From contig NZ_CP059733.1 of NCBI RefSeq assembly GCF_000948985.2, forward strand, positions 1,860,001-1,924,000: 64,000 nt of DNA, in the 5' to 3' direction. A program made the translations under genes and the position numbers. This stretch comes from Thalassomonas viridans. Lineage in GTDB: Bacteria; Pseudomonadota; Gammaproteobacteria; Enterobacterales; Alteromonadaceae. Below the pieces are notes generated by a model. It was given only the letters and a program-made list of their open reading frames with translations, made no database searches and was not told the origin of the DNA. How positions within the stretch are numbered: the first letter of the stretch is position 1; the number at the start of each line of letters is the position of its first letter. This document shows positions 18,553 through 28,147 of the stretch, one piece after another.

Positions 18553-19634
18553 AGACTTCGATTGTATTATATTGCCGCCCCGGCTTCGAAAAAGAATGCG
18601 GCGCCGAAATTCAGGAAAAAGCCGCCTGGAATGAGGTGTACGGCTACCTGGAGCTGACGAAAAACCAGGGGTTGGTGTATTTTCATTTAAATAACCCGGA
18701 AGAAGGGGATGCCCTGATGGAGCGCATGCCGCTGAAAAGGCTGATTTTTGCCCGCCAGTGGTTTGTGACGTTAACCGAAAAAATCGAGCTGCCGGATTAT
18801 AACCGGGTAGAGGCGATCACCGAGGCGCTGGGCACCGAGTGGCAGTATGCCGACCTGCGTATGGAAACCCCGGACACCAATGACGGCAAGGAGTTGTCTA
18901 AGTTTTGCCGCAAGCTGGCGGTACCGCTGCGCCAGGCGCTCAGGAAAAACAAGGTCCTGACGGAAAAAGGCGATAAAGAAGGCGCTGTGCTGCATGCCCT
19001 GTTTTTAAGCGGCAAAGAAGTGATCCTGGGTTATTCCCTCGGCCATAATACCTCTCCCCATGTGATGGGGATCCCGAGATTAAAATTCCCGAGTCAGTCG
19101 CCGAGCCGTTCGACCTTAAAGCTGGATGAAGCCTTTTTATATTTTATTCCCAAAGACGAGTGGGAAACCCGGTTAACCTCCGGCATGAAGGCGGTGGATT
19201 TGGGCTCGGCCCCCGGCGGTTGGACCTATCAGCTGGTGCGCCGCGGCATGATGGTTTCGGCGGTGGATAACGGCCCCATGGCGGAGTCTATTATGGAAAC
19301 CGGCCAGGTAAAGCATTATACGATGGACGGTTTTAAATTTACCCCCGCCAAGCAGAATGTCTACTGGCTGGTGTGCGACATGGTGGAAAAACCCCAGCGG
19401 GTGGCCTGGCTGATGGCCCAGTGGCTGTTAAAGGGCTATTGTAAGGAAGCCATGTTTAACCTGAAGCTGCCGATGAAGGGCCGTTACCAGGAAATCACCA
19501 AAAACCTGCAAAGCATCAAAGATCTGTTTGCGGAAAACCAGGTAAAGTATGAGCTGTATGCCAAACACCTGTATTATGACCGCGAAGAGGTTACTGTGCA
19601 TGCGCGGTTATTATCCCCTGTGCCCCAGCATTAA
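18549..19634 (+). CDS. rlmM: 23S rRNA C2498 2'-O-ribose methyltransferase RlmM
   Basis: 361 residues. It methylates the 2'-OH of C2498 in 23S rRNA. There is an N-terminal THUMP-like domain and a C-terminal Rossmann-fold methyltransferase with the SAM motif VDLGSAPGGWTYQL, a VCDM motif, and the K in FNLKLPMKGRY of the K-D-K-E catalytic set. It overlaps ygdD by 4 bp and is followed by a perfect palindromic terminator. The length agrees with E. coli RlmM (366). Confidence 0.95.
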   Translation: MKTSIVLYCRPGFEKECGAEIQEKAAWNEVYGYLELTKNQGLVYFHLNNPEEGDALMERMPLKRLIFARQWFVTLTEKIELPDYNRVEAITEALGTEWQYADLRMETPDTNDGKELSKFCRKLAVPLRQALRKNKVLTEKGDKEGAVLHALFLSGKEVILGYSLGHNTSPHVMGIPRLKFPSQSPSRSTLKLDEAFLYFIPKDEWETRLTSGMKAVDLGSAPGGWTYQLVRRGMMVSAVDNGPMAESIMETGQVKHYTMDGFKFTPAKQNVYWLVCDMVEKPQRVAWLMAQWLLKGYCKEAMFNLKLPMKGRYQEITKNLQSIKDLFAENQVKYELYAKHLYYDREEVTVHARLLSPVPQH

Positions 19635-19654
19635 CTGTTAATGGCATTGATATA

Positions 19655-19680
19655 AAAAACCCGGCAATTGCCGGGTTTTT
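19655..19680. terminator. Bidirectional intrinsic terminator between rlmM and isocitrate dehydrogenase
   Basis: A 26-bp self-complementary sequence: AAAAACCCGGCAA followed by its reverse complement. A-run on one side and T-run on the other suit both converging genes. Confidence 0.85.
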
Positions 19681-19710
19681 GTTATTTGCTTGTCTTTAAC
19701 TTGTTGAGGC

Positions 19711-20718
19711 TTATAAACGCTCTAATACCGCTTCGGTAAAGTCTGTGGTGCCGTGGGTGCCGCCTAAGTCGCCGGTAGTACGGTCGCCGCTTTCGATCAC
19801 GTCTTTGATGGCGGCGCGGATTTTCTCTGCCTTGTCACCCATGTCCAGGTATTCCAGCATCTGGATGGCGGCCAAAATCACGGACGTCGGGTTTGCCAGG
19901 TTCTTGCCGGCAATGTCGGGAGCCGAGCCGTGAACCGCTTCAAAAATGGCGCAGTCGCTGCCGATGTTGGCGCCCGGGGCCATACCTAAGCCGCCCACTA
20001 AACCGGCGCATAAGTCAGACAGAATATCACCGAACAGGTTGGTGGTGACGATCACGTCAAACTGTGCCGGGTTCATCACCAGCTGCATGCAGCAGTTGTC
20101 GACGATCATTTCTGCAGATTCAATATCCGGGTAACGCTCGCCTACTTCACGGGCAACTTTCAGGAACAGGCCTGAGGTTGACTTTAAGATGTTGGCCTTG
20201 TGTACCGCGGTGACCTTTTTACGGCCTTCCTTGCGGGCAGTTTCGTAGGCAAAGGTGACGATCTTTTCTGCGCCTTCACGGGTGATCTGGCTCATGGCTT
20301 CTGCGGTTGCGCCATCTTCAGAAACTGTTTGACCTAAACCTGAGTACATGCCTTGGGTATTTTCACGGATAGTGATAATGTCGATGTCTTCGTAGCGGGC
20401 TTTAGTGCCTTTGAAGGATAAAACCGGACGGACATTGGCGTAAAGCTTAAAGTGCTTGCGTAAGGTTACGTTAATCGAGGTAAAACCTTCACCTACCGGG
20501 GTCGTTAACGGGCCCTTGAGGGTGATTTTGTTTTTCTCGATTAATGCCAGGGTTTCTTCCGGTACCAGTTCTCCGTGCTTTTCTAACGCGGTCAGGCCGG
20601 CATCTGCATACTCATAGTCAAACTCACAGCCTGCTTTATCCAGTACTTTTATGGTTGCGTCAATAATACTCGGGCCTATGCCGTCGCCGGGAATAACAGT
20701 TATGGTTTGTTTAGCCAT
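19711..20718 (-). CDS. Isocitrate dehydrogenase, NAD-type
   Basis: 335 residues, clearly shorter than the ~416-residue NADP enzyme Icd of E. coli and similar in size to the NAD-dependent isocitrate and isopropylmalate dehydrogenase group. Visible are VIPGDGIGPSI, the substrate Arg segment ITIRENTQGMYSG, the Lys in AVHKANILKSTSG, the metal site DNCCMQLV and NLFGDILSDL, and the nucleotide site GSAPDIAGKNLANP. The ENTQGMYSG segment fits isocitrate rather than isopropylmalate dehydrogenase. NAD preference is inferred from family size, not proven. Transcription is convergent with rlmM. Confidence 0.88.
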   Translation of the reverse strand: MAKQTITVIPGDGIGPSIIDATIKVLDKAGCEFDYEYADAGLTALEKHGELVPEETLALIEKNKITLKGPLTTPVGEGFTSINVTLRKHFKLYANVRPVLSFKGTKARYEDIDIITIRENTQGMYSGLGQTVSEDGATAEAMSQITREGAEKIVTFAYETARKEGRKKVTAVHKANILKSTSGLFLKVAREVGERYPDIESAEMIVDNCCMQLVMNPAQFDVIVTTNLFGDILSDLCAGLVGGLGMAPGANIGSDCAIFEAVHGSAPDIAGKNLANPTSVILAAIQMLEYLDMGDKAEKIRAAIKDVIESGDRTTGDLGGTHGTTDFTEAVLERL

Positions 20719-21063
20719 TAAATATACCTTTTAAAATAAACTTCTTAATAATTTTTACCTGAGGGGGAATACCAAACGAAATAATTAACCGGCTTCAATG
20801 GATTACATATGCAACTTCCCGGTTGCGGCCAATTCTGCGCCCCGAACCCGGATGCTTATCCTTATTGAACCCTGCCTACTTATTTATGGCGTTTGATATA
20901 ACTGATCAAACCACTTAAGTAATTGCGCTGCTTTATATCACGTCACGGGGATGTAAGCCAGCTTAAAACCTTTTAAATTGACCTTAAACAACAGACAAGT
21001 ATCAGTATATATCCAAAGTCGGGAGAAAATGCAGTTTTAGGGATTTTTAAATGCTTAGGGCGG
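20719..21063. other. Intergenic region upstream of isocitrate dehydrogenase
   Basis: 345 bp. It should contain the promoter for the dehydrogenase gene. The only notable structure is an inverted repeat GTTTGAT-N7-ATCAAAC (20891-20911), a possible operator about 170 bp upstream of the start codon. No ORF or RNA gene is supported. Confidence 0.4.
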
Positions 21064-21456
21064 TCAGTTTCTGCTGTGGGCCTGGATCACCTGCCAGTTT
21101 TCCGGGTAATGGCCCCCCAGGCCGCTGCCGGCTAAGGTATCATTGACAAAAAGCAGGTAGGTGCATTCTTCCTGGGTGGTGATACCGTCGGATTTGACAT
21201 GCTGGGTACGGTAAAAGGTGACCTGGTAATAGTTGTTGTTTTTGCGTATGGCTTCGGTGGAGTCCGGGGTACCCAGGTCGGCTAAAATCTGCTCCAGGTT
21301 AACCTGTCCCGGGACGAGTTTGGCAATATAGTGGCGGTTAAACTCTTCCCTGTCTTCCCAGGTCATGCTGCTGGGGTTGTCTTCATAAAAGTTGATGACT
21401 AAAAAGACAAACAGGCCGTACAGGGCTAAAGCAAGTAAGACATACTTTTTATTCAT
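21064..21456 (-). CDS. Membrane-anchored DUF3192-like protein
   Basis: 130 residues. One hydrophobic N-terminal segment (about residues 4-23) predicts an anchor with the remainder in the periplasm. The C-terminal half, YQVTFYRTQ...SDGITTQEECTYLLFVND.L.GSG, is closely parallel to IQVLYYRTH...EDGMTTKDECTYLYFVDGLL in the lipoprotein encoded at 27657-28043. I recall this as the DUF3192 signature. Function is unknown. It stands alone, upstream of nothing obvious, with xni next on the same strand 126 bp before it in transcription order. Confidence 0.78.
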   Translation of the reverse strand: MNKKYVLLALALYGLFVFLVINFYEDNPSSMTWEDREEFNRHYIAKLVPGQVNLEQILADLGTPDSTEAIRKNNNYYQVTFYRTQHVKSDGITTQEECTYLLFVNDTLAGSGLGGHYPENWQVIQAHSRN

Positions 21457-21582
21457 TCTTTACCTAACGCCGGGTTGTCTGATCACAGTTGAACAGACAT
21501 TATTCATGAAAGCGGCAGGATTAACAGCAGATAATTGTTTCACTTTATGTAAATCTCCCGCCCGGAGCCGTTATCTGCGCCT

Positions 21583-22398
21583 TTAACTTGGCTCGCCGGC
21601 AAGGGGCAGCCTGAGATCTTTGAGGTTGAATCCCAGCGGGATATCCTGCTTCAAGGTCAGCAATTGCCGGTATAGTTTCAGCTGCTCGACATCCTGGTGT
21701 AATTTGCTCATCACGCTTTGTTTCAAATCTTTGGCGTTGAGCAGGGCCGCCAGGGAGTCATACTGGCTTAATAAGGCTGAAGCCGTAACTTGCCCGATCC
21801 CGGGAACGCCGGGGATTTTATTGGTGCTGTCGCCGGTCAGGGTCCAGAAATCCACCAGCTGCTCGGGTTTGACCTTAAACTTGTCCCGGACATAAGTATC
21901 ATCCAGGTAGCGGCGGTTGAAATAATCATAGACCTGGATATTAGGCCCCAGCAGGGACAAAAAGCTTTTATCCGTGGAGACTATGGTAACGTTCTGGCCG
22001 CGCAGGGCGACTTTAACCGCCAGGGTGGCGATAAGATCGTCGGCTTCGTCTTCCTCGGAAACCAGGGAGTCCACCGAAAAGGTCATAAACTCGTCCTGGA
22101 TATCGGTGAGTTTCTCGGCCAGGTGCTCAGGCATTTTTTTCCGGCCTTTTTTATAATCCGGAAATAGCTGATAACGCCAGCAGGGCTTAATGCTGTCAAA
22201 TACCGCCAGGGCATGACTTGGCTGGTGCTGTTCGAGTATCTTCCCCAGGGCTGCCACACAGCCCTGTTGGGTATTGAATAATACCTGCCTCTTGGTATTT
22301 TCGGCCAGTTCATTATTCAAAAGGAAAGGTCGCTCCTGAACTGCGTATATACGCCTTATTAAATTTAAGGCGTCAATCAGGATAAGGTGCAGCGGCAT
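21583..22398 (-). CDS. xni: Flap endonuclease Xni (ExoIX)
   Basis: 271 residues. It is the stand-alone 5'-nuclease-like protein related to the N-terminal domain of DNA polymerase I. Seen are HLILIDALNLIRRIYA at the N-terminus, EEDEADDLIATLA (metal-binding acidic cluster), STDKSFLSLL, and the helix-hairpin-helix IPGVPGIGQVTASALL. E. coli Xni is 251 residues, so this is slightly longer. Its start overlaps the ppnN stop by one base (TAATG), and the ppnN-xni pair is conserved in Enterobacteria. Confidence 0.93.
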   Translation of the reverse strand: MPLHLILIDALNLIRRIYAVQERPFLLNNELAENTKRQVLFNTQQGCVAALGKILEQHQPSHALAVFDSIKPCWRYQLFPDYKKGRKKMPEHLAEKLTDIQDEFMTFSVDSLVSEEDEADDLIATLAVKVALRGQNVTIVSTDKSFLSLLGPNIQVYDYFNRRYLDDTYVRDKFKVKPEQLVDFWTLTGDSTNKIPGVPGIGQVTASALLSQYDSLAALLNAKDLKQSVMSKLHQDVEQLKLYRQLLTLKQDIPLGFNLKDLRLPLAGEPS

Positions 22399-23756
22399 TA
22401 AGGACTTTCCTGGGCGATTTCATAGCAGGGAACATAGGCACTGCCGGGGAGTTTCATTCTTTGCTGTTCGACAAAGGAGGCCAGCAGGTTGTCCATCAGC
22501 GACATCATGCCGGATTCGCCGGATATTATAAAAGGCCCGTTTTCCCTGATGGCCTTGATGCCGGGGGATTTGACATTACCGGCCACTATGCCTGAAAAGA
22601 CCCGGCGCAGGCTGGCGGCCAGCTGGGCGGTTTCCATGTCGTTGTGGAGCTTCAGCGCCGCCATGTTTTCATGGGTCGGCTCAAAAGGGTGCTGAAACTG
22701 GGATTCTATTTCCAGGGACCAGTTAAAGTGGTAACTGTCGCCGGTTTGTTTGCGGTATTCGATCACCTCAGCCAGGCCCTTTTTCATTTCCTGGGCAACG
22801 GTTTCGGCGTCATCGATAATGATCTGGTATAAATCCTGGGCTTTTTTGCCTAAGGTGGCGCCGATAAAGGTATCGATTTCGGTAAAATAGTCGGCGCTTT
22901 CTGTCGGGCCGGTGAGGATAATCGGCAGTTTCTGCGCCTGGTTTTTTTCATTAAGCATAATGCCCAGGATATAAAGCAGCTCTTCTGCGGTGCCGGCGCC
23001 GCCGGGAAAAATAATGATGCCGTGGGACAGGCGCACAAAGGCTTCCAGGCGCTTCTCAATATCCGGCATGATCACCAGTTCATTGACGATAGGGTTGGGG
23101 GGCTCGGCCGCGATGATGCTGGGTTCGGTTAAGCCGATATAGCGCCCCTGGGTATTGCGCTGTTTGGCATGGCCTATGGTGCCGCCTTTCATCGGTCCTT
23201 TCATGGCGCCCGGTCCGCAGCCGGTACAGATGTTGAAGCCGCGTAATCCCAGGTGGTAGCCGACTTCCTTGGTATATTTGTATTCAATCTGGTTGATGGA
23301 GTGGCCGCCCCAGCAGGTGATCAGGCTGGCATCGGTTTCCGGCAAAATGGCATTGGCATTCCTGAGGATATCAAAGACCACATGCGTGACCTGGTCGGGA
23401 CTGGCATGGACATCTATGTCTTTATAACTTTTGTTGATAAACAGAATATCCCGCATTACCGCAGACAGGTGTTCGCGGATGCCGAAGATGATTTTTCCGT
23501 CAACAAAGGCGTCTACCGGCGGATTGATAAGGTCAAGCTTGACGCCGCGTTCACGCCTTAACACCTGTATTTCGAAATCCCGGTACTTTTCATAAATCGC
23601 TTCGGCGTCATCGGTATGGCTGCCGGCATTTAATACCGCCAGGGAGCAGTTGCGGTATAAGTTATATAATTCGCTGCTGGCGGATTTTTGCAGCTGATCA
23701 ACCTCTATCTGGGAAAGCAGGCTCATATTGCCTACGGGGTTGAGTTGTGTATGCAT
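22398..23756 (-). CDS. ppnN: Pyrimidine/purine nucleotide 5'-monophosphate nucleosidase
   Basis: 452 residues, the length of E. coli PpnN (YgdH). It cleaves the N-glycosidic bond of nucleoside monophosphates to base plus ribose 5-phosphate and is known in E. coli to be stimulated by (p)ppGpp. The central LOG-family domain carries [13 protein letters not shown] and the [15 protein letters not shown] motif, with catalytic Arg and Glu in the family. N- and C-terminal extensions typical of the long PpnN form are present. It lies between the GGDEF gene (33 bp) and xni (1-bp overlap). Confidence 0.93.
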   Translation of the reverse strand: MHTQLNPVGNMSLLSQIEVDQLQKSASSELYNLYRNCSLAVLNAGSHTDDAEAIYEKYRDFEIQVLRRERGVKLDLINPPVDAFVDGKIIFGIREHLSAVMRDILFINKSYKDIDVHASPDQVTHVVFDILRNANAILPETDASLITCWGGHSINQIEYKYTKEVGYHLGLRGFNICTGCGPGAMKGPMKGGTIGHAKQRNTQGRYIGLTEPSIIAAEPPNPIVNELVIMPDIEKRLEAFVRLSHGIIIFPGGAGTAEELLYILGIMLNEKNQAQKLPIILTGPTESADYFTEIDTFIGATLGKKAQDLYQIIIDDAETVAQEMKKGLAEVIEYRKQTGDSYHFNWSLEIESQFQHPFEPTHENMAALKLHNDMETAQLAASLRRVFSGIVAGNVKSPGIKAIRENGPFIISGESGMMSLMDNLLASFVEQQRMKLPGSAYVPCYEIAQESP

Positions 23757-23789
23757 GATAGACTCCTTATGCGAGCGTAATTAACGGGA

Positions 23790-25391
23790 TTAAAGGTAAA
23801 CGACCCTGTTTTTTCCCTGATCTTTGGCCTGGTACAAGGCTTTGTCTGCTCGCTCAAATGCGCTGTGAATATTGTCCTGTGCCTTAATATGCGTGACACC
23901 TATGGAGGTGGTAATACTGACCTTATTATTTTTAAACTTAAAGGGCAAGCGGGCAATGTGTTTCCTTAAGTCATTGAGATGCTTTAAAAGTTGCTCCTGG
24001 GTTTCTCCGCTATAGACAAGTACGAACTCTTCGCCGCCATAGCGGGCGATAAAGGCGCCGGGGGAGACTTTCTTGGTTAACGTCATGGCCATCACCTGCA
24101 GGGTTTTATCCCCGGCTGTGTGGCCATAGGTATCATTGATGCGTTTAAAGTCGTCCAAATCCAATATCACCAGCGCCAGTTCATAGGCCTGCTGATGGAA
24201 CTCCTGTAATTGGCCGGAAAAATAATCATCGAAAGCGGCACGGTTGTTGAGCTTGGTTAAGGCATCCTGCATGCTTTTGATTTTTTGCTGTTTTAACTGC
24301 TCTTCAAAGACCTGGCTTTGTTTTTCCAGCTCTCTTACCCGGTCGGTCATGCTGTTGAGTTGGTTTTCAATTTGCTGGTTATGCTGGTTTTCCGTGTTGG
24401 TTTTATCTTCAAGGGTTTTGACGATACTTTGCAGGTTTTGATTAATTTTCTGTTTCAGATCCGAGATAGACTTGGCGCTGTCGACCACGGTAGACATTTC
24501 ATCCACCTGCTTGTGCAGCCGGGCATTGAGCTCCTGGCTGCTGCTCTGGGACTCTTTATTGCAGAACAAAGTTTTGTTGATGGCGTTTTGCACATCCGAC
24601 AAGGTTTCGCTTAAACCGCAAAGGAAGCTTTCCGCCGTGGCCTTTTCCTGCTGTAAATCCGTGATGATGACGTCAAATAAATCCAGCAGGCTCACCATCA
24701 ACTTATCGTTGGAAATATTATGGGTGAGTTGATCTTTTATTTTTAACAATTCACTGGTGTGCTTTTCCGGCAGTACCAGGTGATCGATAACATAGGTGAG
24801 CTTGGCTAGGACCACCTGGCTGGCGACCTGGCTCTCATTGCTTTTTTTCTCTGTGGTAATGCCGTTATTTAACGCGTCCAGCAGGCCTTTTTTAGGCAGG
24901 GCGGGGCTTAGCTTTAATGCCGTGTCATAGGTTTTTACCAGTTGGCTTAAGACTGGAATATACTGCACCAGGGTTTCTTTGCTTTGTTCATATTCTTTGA
25001 GAATATTACGCAGTTCCTGTTTTTCCGCGGTCGGCAAGGTATTGATTTTCAGCAGTGCCTTGGCCGTGTCGTTACATTGTCGGTTGAGCTGGTTGATTTC
25101 TTTTGTGGTTTTCAGCTCATAATTTTGAATGATTTTAGCGATGAAGGCGATTTGTTGCTCTAAATCCGCGATAGGCGCCCCTTTGGCCAGCAGCTTTTTC
25201 AGCTTGCCCAGCCGGCTGTCCAGTTCTTTATCTATCCCCTTGCAAAGCTTGGTTAGCCGGGTGATAAACTGCACCAGGAGAGATGATTGAGACTTCAGAT
25301 CTGAATCTACGGCGGCCCGTGATTTAATTGCTGCGTCGAGTTTTTTTTTCAGCACGTTGATTTGTTCAACAGCAACAGACTTCTCATTCAT
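23790..25391 (-). CDS. GGDEF diguanylate cyclase with long helical N-terminus
   Basis: 533 residues. Residues ~1-370 are almost entirely charged, coiled-coil-like helix with no membrane segment, so it should be cytosolic. The C-terminal GGDEF domain has GGEEF at residues 452-456 in RYGGEEFVLVY, plus the substrate segment NDTYGHTAGD, as in active cyclases that make c-di-GMP. The inhibitory I-site RxxD expected five residues before GGEEF is replaced by SPGA, so product inhibition there is unlikely. It sits between ppnN and queF, an insertion relative to E. coli. A sensor role for the helical region is inference. Confidence 0.9.
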   Translation of the reverse strand: MNEKSVAVEQINVLKKKLDAAIKSRAAVDSDLKSQSSLLVQFITRLTKLCKGIDKELDSRLGKLKKLLAKGAPIADLEQQIAFIAKIIQNYELKTTKEINQLNRQCNDTAKALLKINTLPTAEKQELRNILKEYEQSKETLVQYIPVLSQLVKTYDTALKLSPALPKKGLLDALNNGITTEKKSNESQVASQVVLAKLTYVIDHLVLPEKHTSELLKIKDQLTHNISNDKLMVSLLDLFDVIITDLQQEKATAESFLCGLSETLSDVQNAINKTLFCNKESQSSSQELNARLHKQVDEMSTVVDSAKSISDLKQKINQNLQSIVKTLEDKTNTENQHNQQIENQLNSMTDRVRELEKQSQVFEEQLKQQKIKSMQDALTKLNNRAAFDDYFSGQLQEFHQQAYELALVILDLDDFKRINDTYGHTAGDKTLQVMAMTLTKKVSPGAFIARYGGEEFVLVYSGETQEQLLKHLNDLRKHIARLPFKFKNNKVSITTSIGVTHIKAQDNIHSAFERADKALYQAKDQGKNRVVYL

Positions 25392-25615
25392 AGAATATTC
25401 TTATTCCGGATATTAGAAAGTTTACAGGCTGAATGTCTGCTGCTTTTTACGGCGTAAGCAGCGGGCAGCCTTTAAGAGATTAATACGCTTATTATAAGTT
25501 AATTTACAACAGAAGCTATGACCTTGTCAGCTGGCATTGCCTTTATTCTTACCTTTTTGGGGACTTATCGGATAAAAACAATGCCGGTTGTGATCATTAT
25601 CTTATTTTTCTAAGA

Positions 25616-26482
25616 TTACTGACGCAATGTTCTGATTCTAGGTGCCTTTTTATCGGTTGTACTGCGGTACGGGTTAATGTCCAGGCCGCCGCGGCGGGTA
25701 TAGCGGGCATAAACCGTCAGCGCCTGGAGCTGGCAATGCTGTTGCAGGTCGCAAAAAATGCGCTCGACACATTGCTCATGAAACTCATTATGCTGGCGAA
25801 AAGAGATCAGGTAACGCAGCAGGGCGGCACGGGATATTTCCCGGCCTGTGTATTCGATAAAAATGCTGGCCCAGTCCGGCTGGTTGGTGATCAGGCAGTT
25901 GGATTTTAGCAGATGGCTGACCAAGGCATGCTCGCGGATTTCATCGCCGCTGCCTTGCTGGGCGTGTTTGAGTGATTCCGGGGCAAAGTCATAGTCATCG
26001 ACGGAGATATCTTCATCATCGATACAAGCAGCTGTTATCGGGGCTATGGCCAGCGGCGGACAGTCGTCCACGTCAAAAAGCGCCACTTCGACATCGCCGT
26101 TGGCGACCCGGGACAGGTCCTCGATTAAGGCTTTTTGCACGCTTTCCCGGCTGTCAAACCGTGTCTGGTTAAAACTGTTCAGGTACAGCTTGAATGACTT
26201 CGACTCTATGATGTTTTCGCTGCTGCAGGGAAAGCGAAATTCCGCCACGGCCACAACCGGCTTGCCCTTGCTGTTTAGCCAGGACAATTCGTAGCCGTAC
26301 CAGAGGTCTTCGCCATAAAAAGGCAAATTAGCCTGATCCAGCGCCAGATCATTCCGGTTAAGACTTCTTGGTACCCCTTGTAATAAATCTGGGGTATATT
26401 GAGCGACATAACTGGTGGTTTTACCTAAGGTTAAATTGTTCAGGGCGTCACTGTTTTGGTAATTTGCCATAAAATTACTCAT
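25616..26482 (-). CDS. queF: NADPH-dependent 7-cyano-7-deazaguanine reductase QueF
   Basis: 288 residues, the long bimodular YqcD-type QueF. It reduces preQ0 to preQ1 in queuosine synthesis for tRNA. The QueF motif [11 protein letters not shown] is at about residues 93-104, and the catalytic Cys196 is in [14 protein letters not shown]. The start could be the first ATG or the ATG five codons later; both are preceded by purine-rich sequence. It is divergent from syd with only about 40 bp between, as in E. coli where queF and syd are also neighbours. Confidence 0.95.
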   Translation of the reverse strand: MSNFMANYQNSDALNNLTLGKTTSYVAQYTPDLLQGVPRSLNRNDLALDQANLPFYGEDLWYGYELSWLNSKGKPVVAVAEFRFPCSSENIIESKSFKLYLNSFNQTRFDSRESVQKALIEDLSRVANGDVEVALFDVDDCPPLAIAPITAACIDDEDISVDDYDFAPESLKHAQQGSGDEIREHALVSHLLKSNCLITNQPDWASIFIEYTGREISRAALLRYLISFRQHNEFHEQCVERIFCDLQQHCQLQALTVYARYTRRGGLDINPYRSTTDKKAPRIRTLRQ

Positions 26483-26523
26483 CTCTTGGAAACTACATTT
26501 ATTTTAAAGGATCTTTACCTTTG

Positions 26524-27111
26524 ATGAAATCAACAAATCAAGACTTAGCCGACAAACTTTGGCATTTTGTCGACTCTTATATCGAAAGCTACCAAAAGGT
26601 CCATGGTCATCTCCCCGTGGCGGAGCTGGACGAGGACTGGCCGTCAAGCTGTCAGCAGGGACTGTTCACCCCGCAGGAAAAACATGGCGAGCAGGAGCAG
26701 CAAATTCTCTGGCAGCCGGTAAAGGCCGACGGGAACTTGTGCTTTAATAACATCGAGTCTGCGCTTGAGTTAGAACTGCATCCGGACATCAAAAATTATT
26801 TCACCGTTTTCCACTCAGATCCCCTTGATGCCCTGTGTCAGGAAGGGCAGCTGTCGCTCTTGTTTGCATGGAACGAAAACGATTTTGAGCGCCTGCAGGA
26901 AAATATCATCGGCCATGTGCTGATGAAGCGGAAGCTAAAGCAGCGCATCACCGTCTTTTTTGCCATCACGGACGAGGAAGATTTGATCCTTTCCCTGGAT
27001 AATGAAACCGGAGCCGTCTGGGTGGAACGTGTCGGCTGTGAACCCCATAAAAAACTGGCGGATTCGATGGCGGAGTTTATTGCCGGTTTAACCCCGCATA
27101 TCCCGGCATAG
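26524..27111 (+). CDS. syd: SecY-interacting protein Syd
   Basis: 195 residues. Syd is a peripheral protein at the cytoplasmic face of the inner membrane that binds SecY and is thought to check or dismantle faulty SecYEG. The conserved LPVAELDEDWPSSCQQG, a central acidic surface, and IGHVLMKRKLKQRITVFFA identify it. An in-frame TTG one codon earlier (26521) has slightly better spacing to the AAAGGA element, so the exact start is open. In E. coli syd is followed by csrB and yqcC; here 9 kb lie between syd and yqcC. Confidence 0.92.
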   Translation: MKSTNQDLADKLWHFVDSYIESYQKVHGHLPVAELDEDWPSSCQQGLFTPQEKHGEQEQQILWQPVKADGNLCFNNIESALELELHPDIKNYFTVFHSDPLDALCQEGQLSLLFAWNENDFERLQENIIGHVLMKRKLKQRITVFFAITDEEDLILSLDNETGAVWVERVGCEPHKKLADSMAEFIAGLTPHIPA

Positions 27112-27148
27112 TTTTCCCTGTTTGGTTTTGTCCCTGAGTCGGCGACCT

Positions 27149-27484
27149 TTACTGCCCGTCTTTAGCGGTTAAGGCCTGCAGCAGGGCTTTTACTTCTGCC
27201 AGTTCGCTGCGAAGCGGTGCTAATTCCTGCTGCAGCGCCTGCCTGACCGCCTGTTGAACTTCCTGTTCCAGTGCCGTGTTCTCCGCCGGTTTTTGCACAC
27301 TGTTATCATCTGATGCTTTTACTTTGATATAGTCAGGGTCATGTTGCCAGCTTTTCAGGGTGGAAATGATCACTGGCAAAGGGGTCGGCGCCGAGAGTTT
27401 GGTTTTGATCAGGGCTACGCTGGGACTTTTTCCCTGGTTGGCAAGTTGGTTGGCTATGGTTAAGATTTCTTCACGAATAGTCAT
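27149..27484 (-). CDS. Small KfrA-like helix-turn-helix protein
   Basis: 111 residues. The N-terminal ~50 residues (REEILTIANQLANQGKSPSVALIKTKL...VIISTLKSW) resemble the helix-turn-helix of KfrA-type DNA-binding N-termini. The C-terminal ~40 residues form an alternating Gln/Glu/Leu coiled coil. It is probably a small DNA-binding protein that dimerises by the coiled coil; the target is unknown. It converges on syd with 37 bp between. The homology is judged by eye and should be taken as tentative, but the ORF itself looks real. Confidence 0.65.
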   Translation of the reverse strand: MTIREEILTIANQLANQGKSPSVALIKTKLSAPTPLPVIISTLKSWQHDPDYIKVKASDDNSVQKPAENTALEQEVQQAVRQALQQELAPLRSELAEVKALLQALTAKDGQ

Positions 27485-27656
27485 TTTGTTATTCAGGCAG
27501 TGATATTTACTATATTTTAGCGAATATCGCCAAATATGTCTTTGTTAAAATTACCTGTAAAAATTAATGTATTACAAATCAATTGGTTACAAACTTGGTT
27601 TGGATGTTGCTCTCTTTAGCTTACTTACACCAATAGCTAATAAAGAGTATTACCCT

Positions 27657-28043
27657 ATGAAAAAAACAAGCCTGTCACTATTACTTGCTGCGCCTTTATT
27701 GCTGGGATTATCCGGCTGTGTTGTTTCCGTTGGCGGGGACAGGGATGAAGGTTATCACATCAGCAGTGATTACGCCGAACGGGAATATGACAACCGTCAG
27801 GCTATTGCCCGCCTGGCCTTAGGTTCGGGTTTTACCCATGCCCTCAACTCCCTGGGAGTGGCGGATTTTAATGAAACCTATATGGATAACGAGAAAAAAA
27901 TCCAGGTGCTTTATTACCGGACCCACCGCACTAAAGAAGACGGTATGACCACTAAAGATGAGTGCACCTATTTATATTTTGTTGATGGTTTGCTTAAAGA
28001 AACGGGAAATGGCGGCGAATTTTCCCGTAATTTGGGACATTAG
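27657..28043 (+). CDS. DUF3192-family lipoprotein
   Basis: 128 residues from ATG 27657. The N-terminus is a lipoprotein signal with lipobox LSGC (Cys about residue 20) and V at +2, pointing to the outer membrane. The mature domain carries the DUF3192 pattern R.A...L..G.....L...G..DF.E.........I.VL.YRTH....DG.TTKDECT.L.F.DG. An ATG 30 codons upstream would bury the signal peptide and is rejected; AAAGAG lies about 9 nt before the chosen ATG. Function is unknown. A paralogue is encoded at 21064-21456. Confidence 0.85.
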   Translation: MKKTSLSLLLAAPLLLGLSGCVVSVGGDRDEGYHISSDYAEREYDNRQAIARLALGSGFTHALNSLGVADFNETYMDNEKKIQVLYYRTHRTKEDGMTTKDECTYLYFVDGLLKETGNGGEFSRNLGH

Positions 28044-28088
28044 GTACGCCGCTCCCGAGTTTAGTGGTTTATTGTGTTATTAAATAAA

Positions 28089-28116
28089 AGGCGAAAAGGA
28101 TTTTGCCTGAATTTTT
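28089..28116 (+). terminator. Probable intrinsic terminator of the DUF3192 gene
   Basis: Stem AGGC-(G)-AAAA / TTTT-GCCT with one bulge and a GGA loop, followed by GAATTTTT. It is 45 bp after the stop codon. Confidence 0.5.
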
Positions 28117-28147
28117 ACTGCCTTGCCTTATCCGGGTAAGCCTGTAA

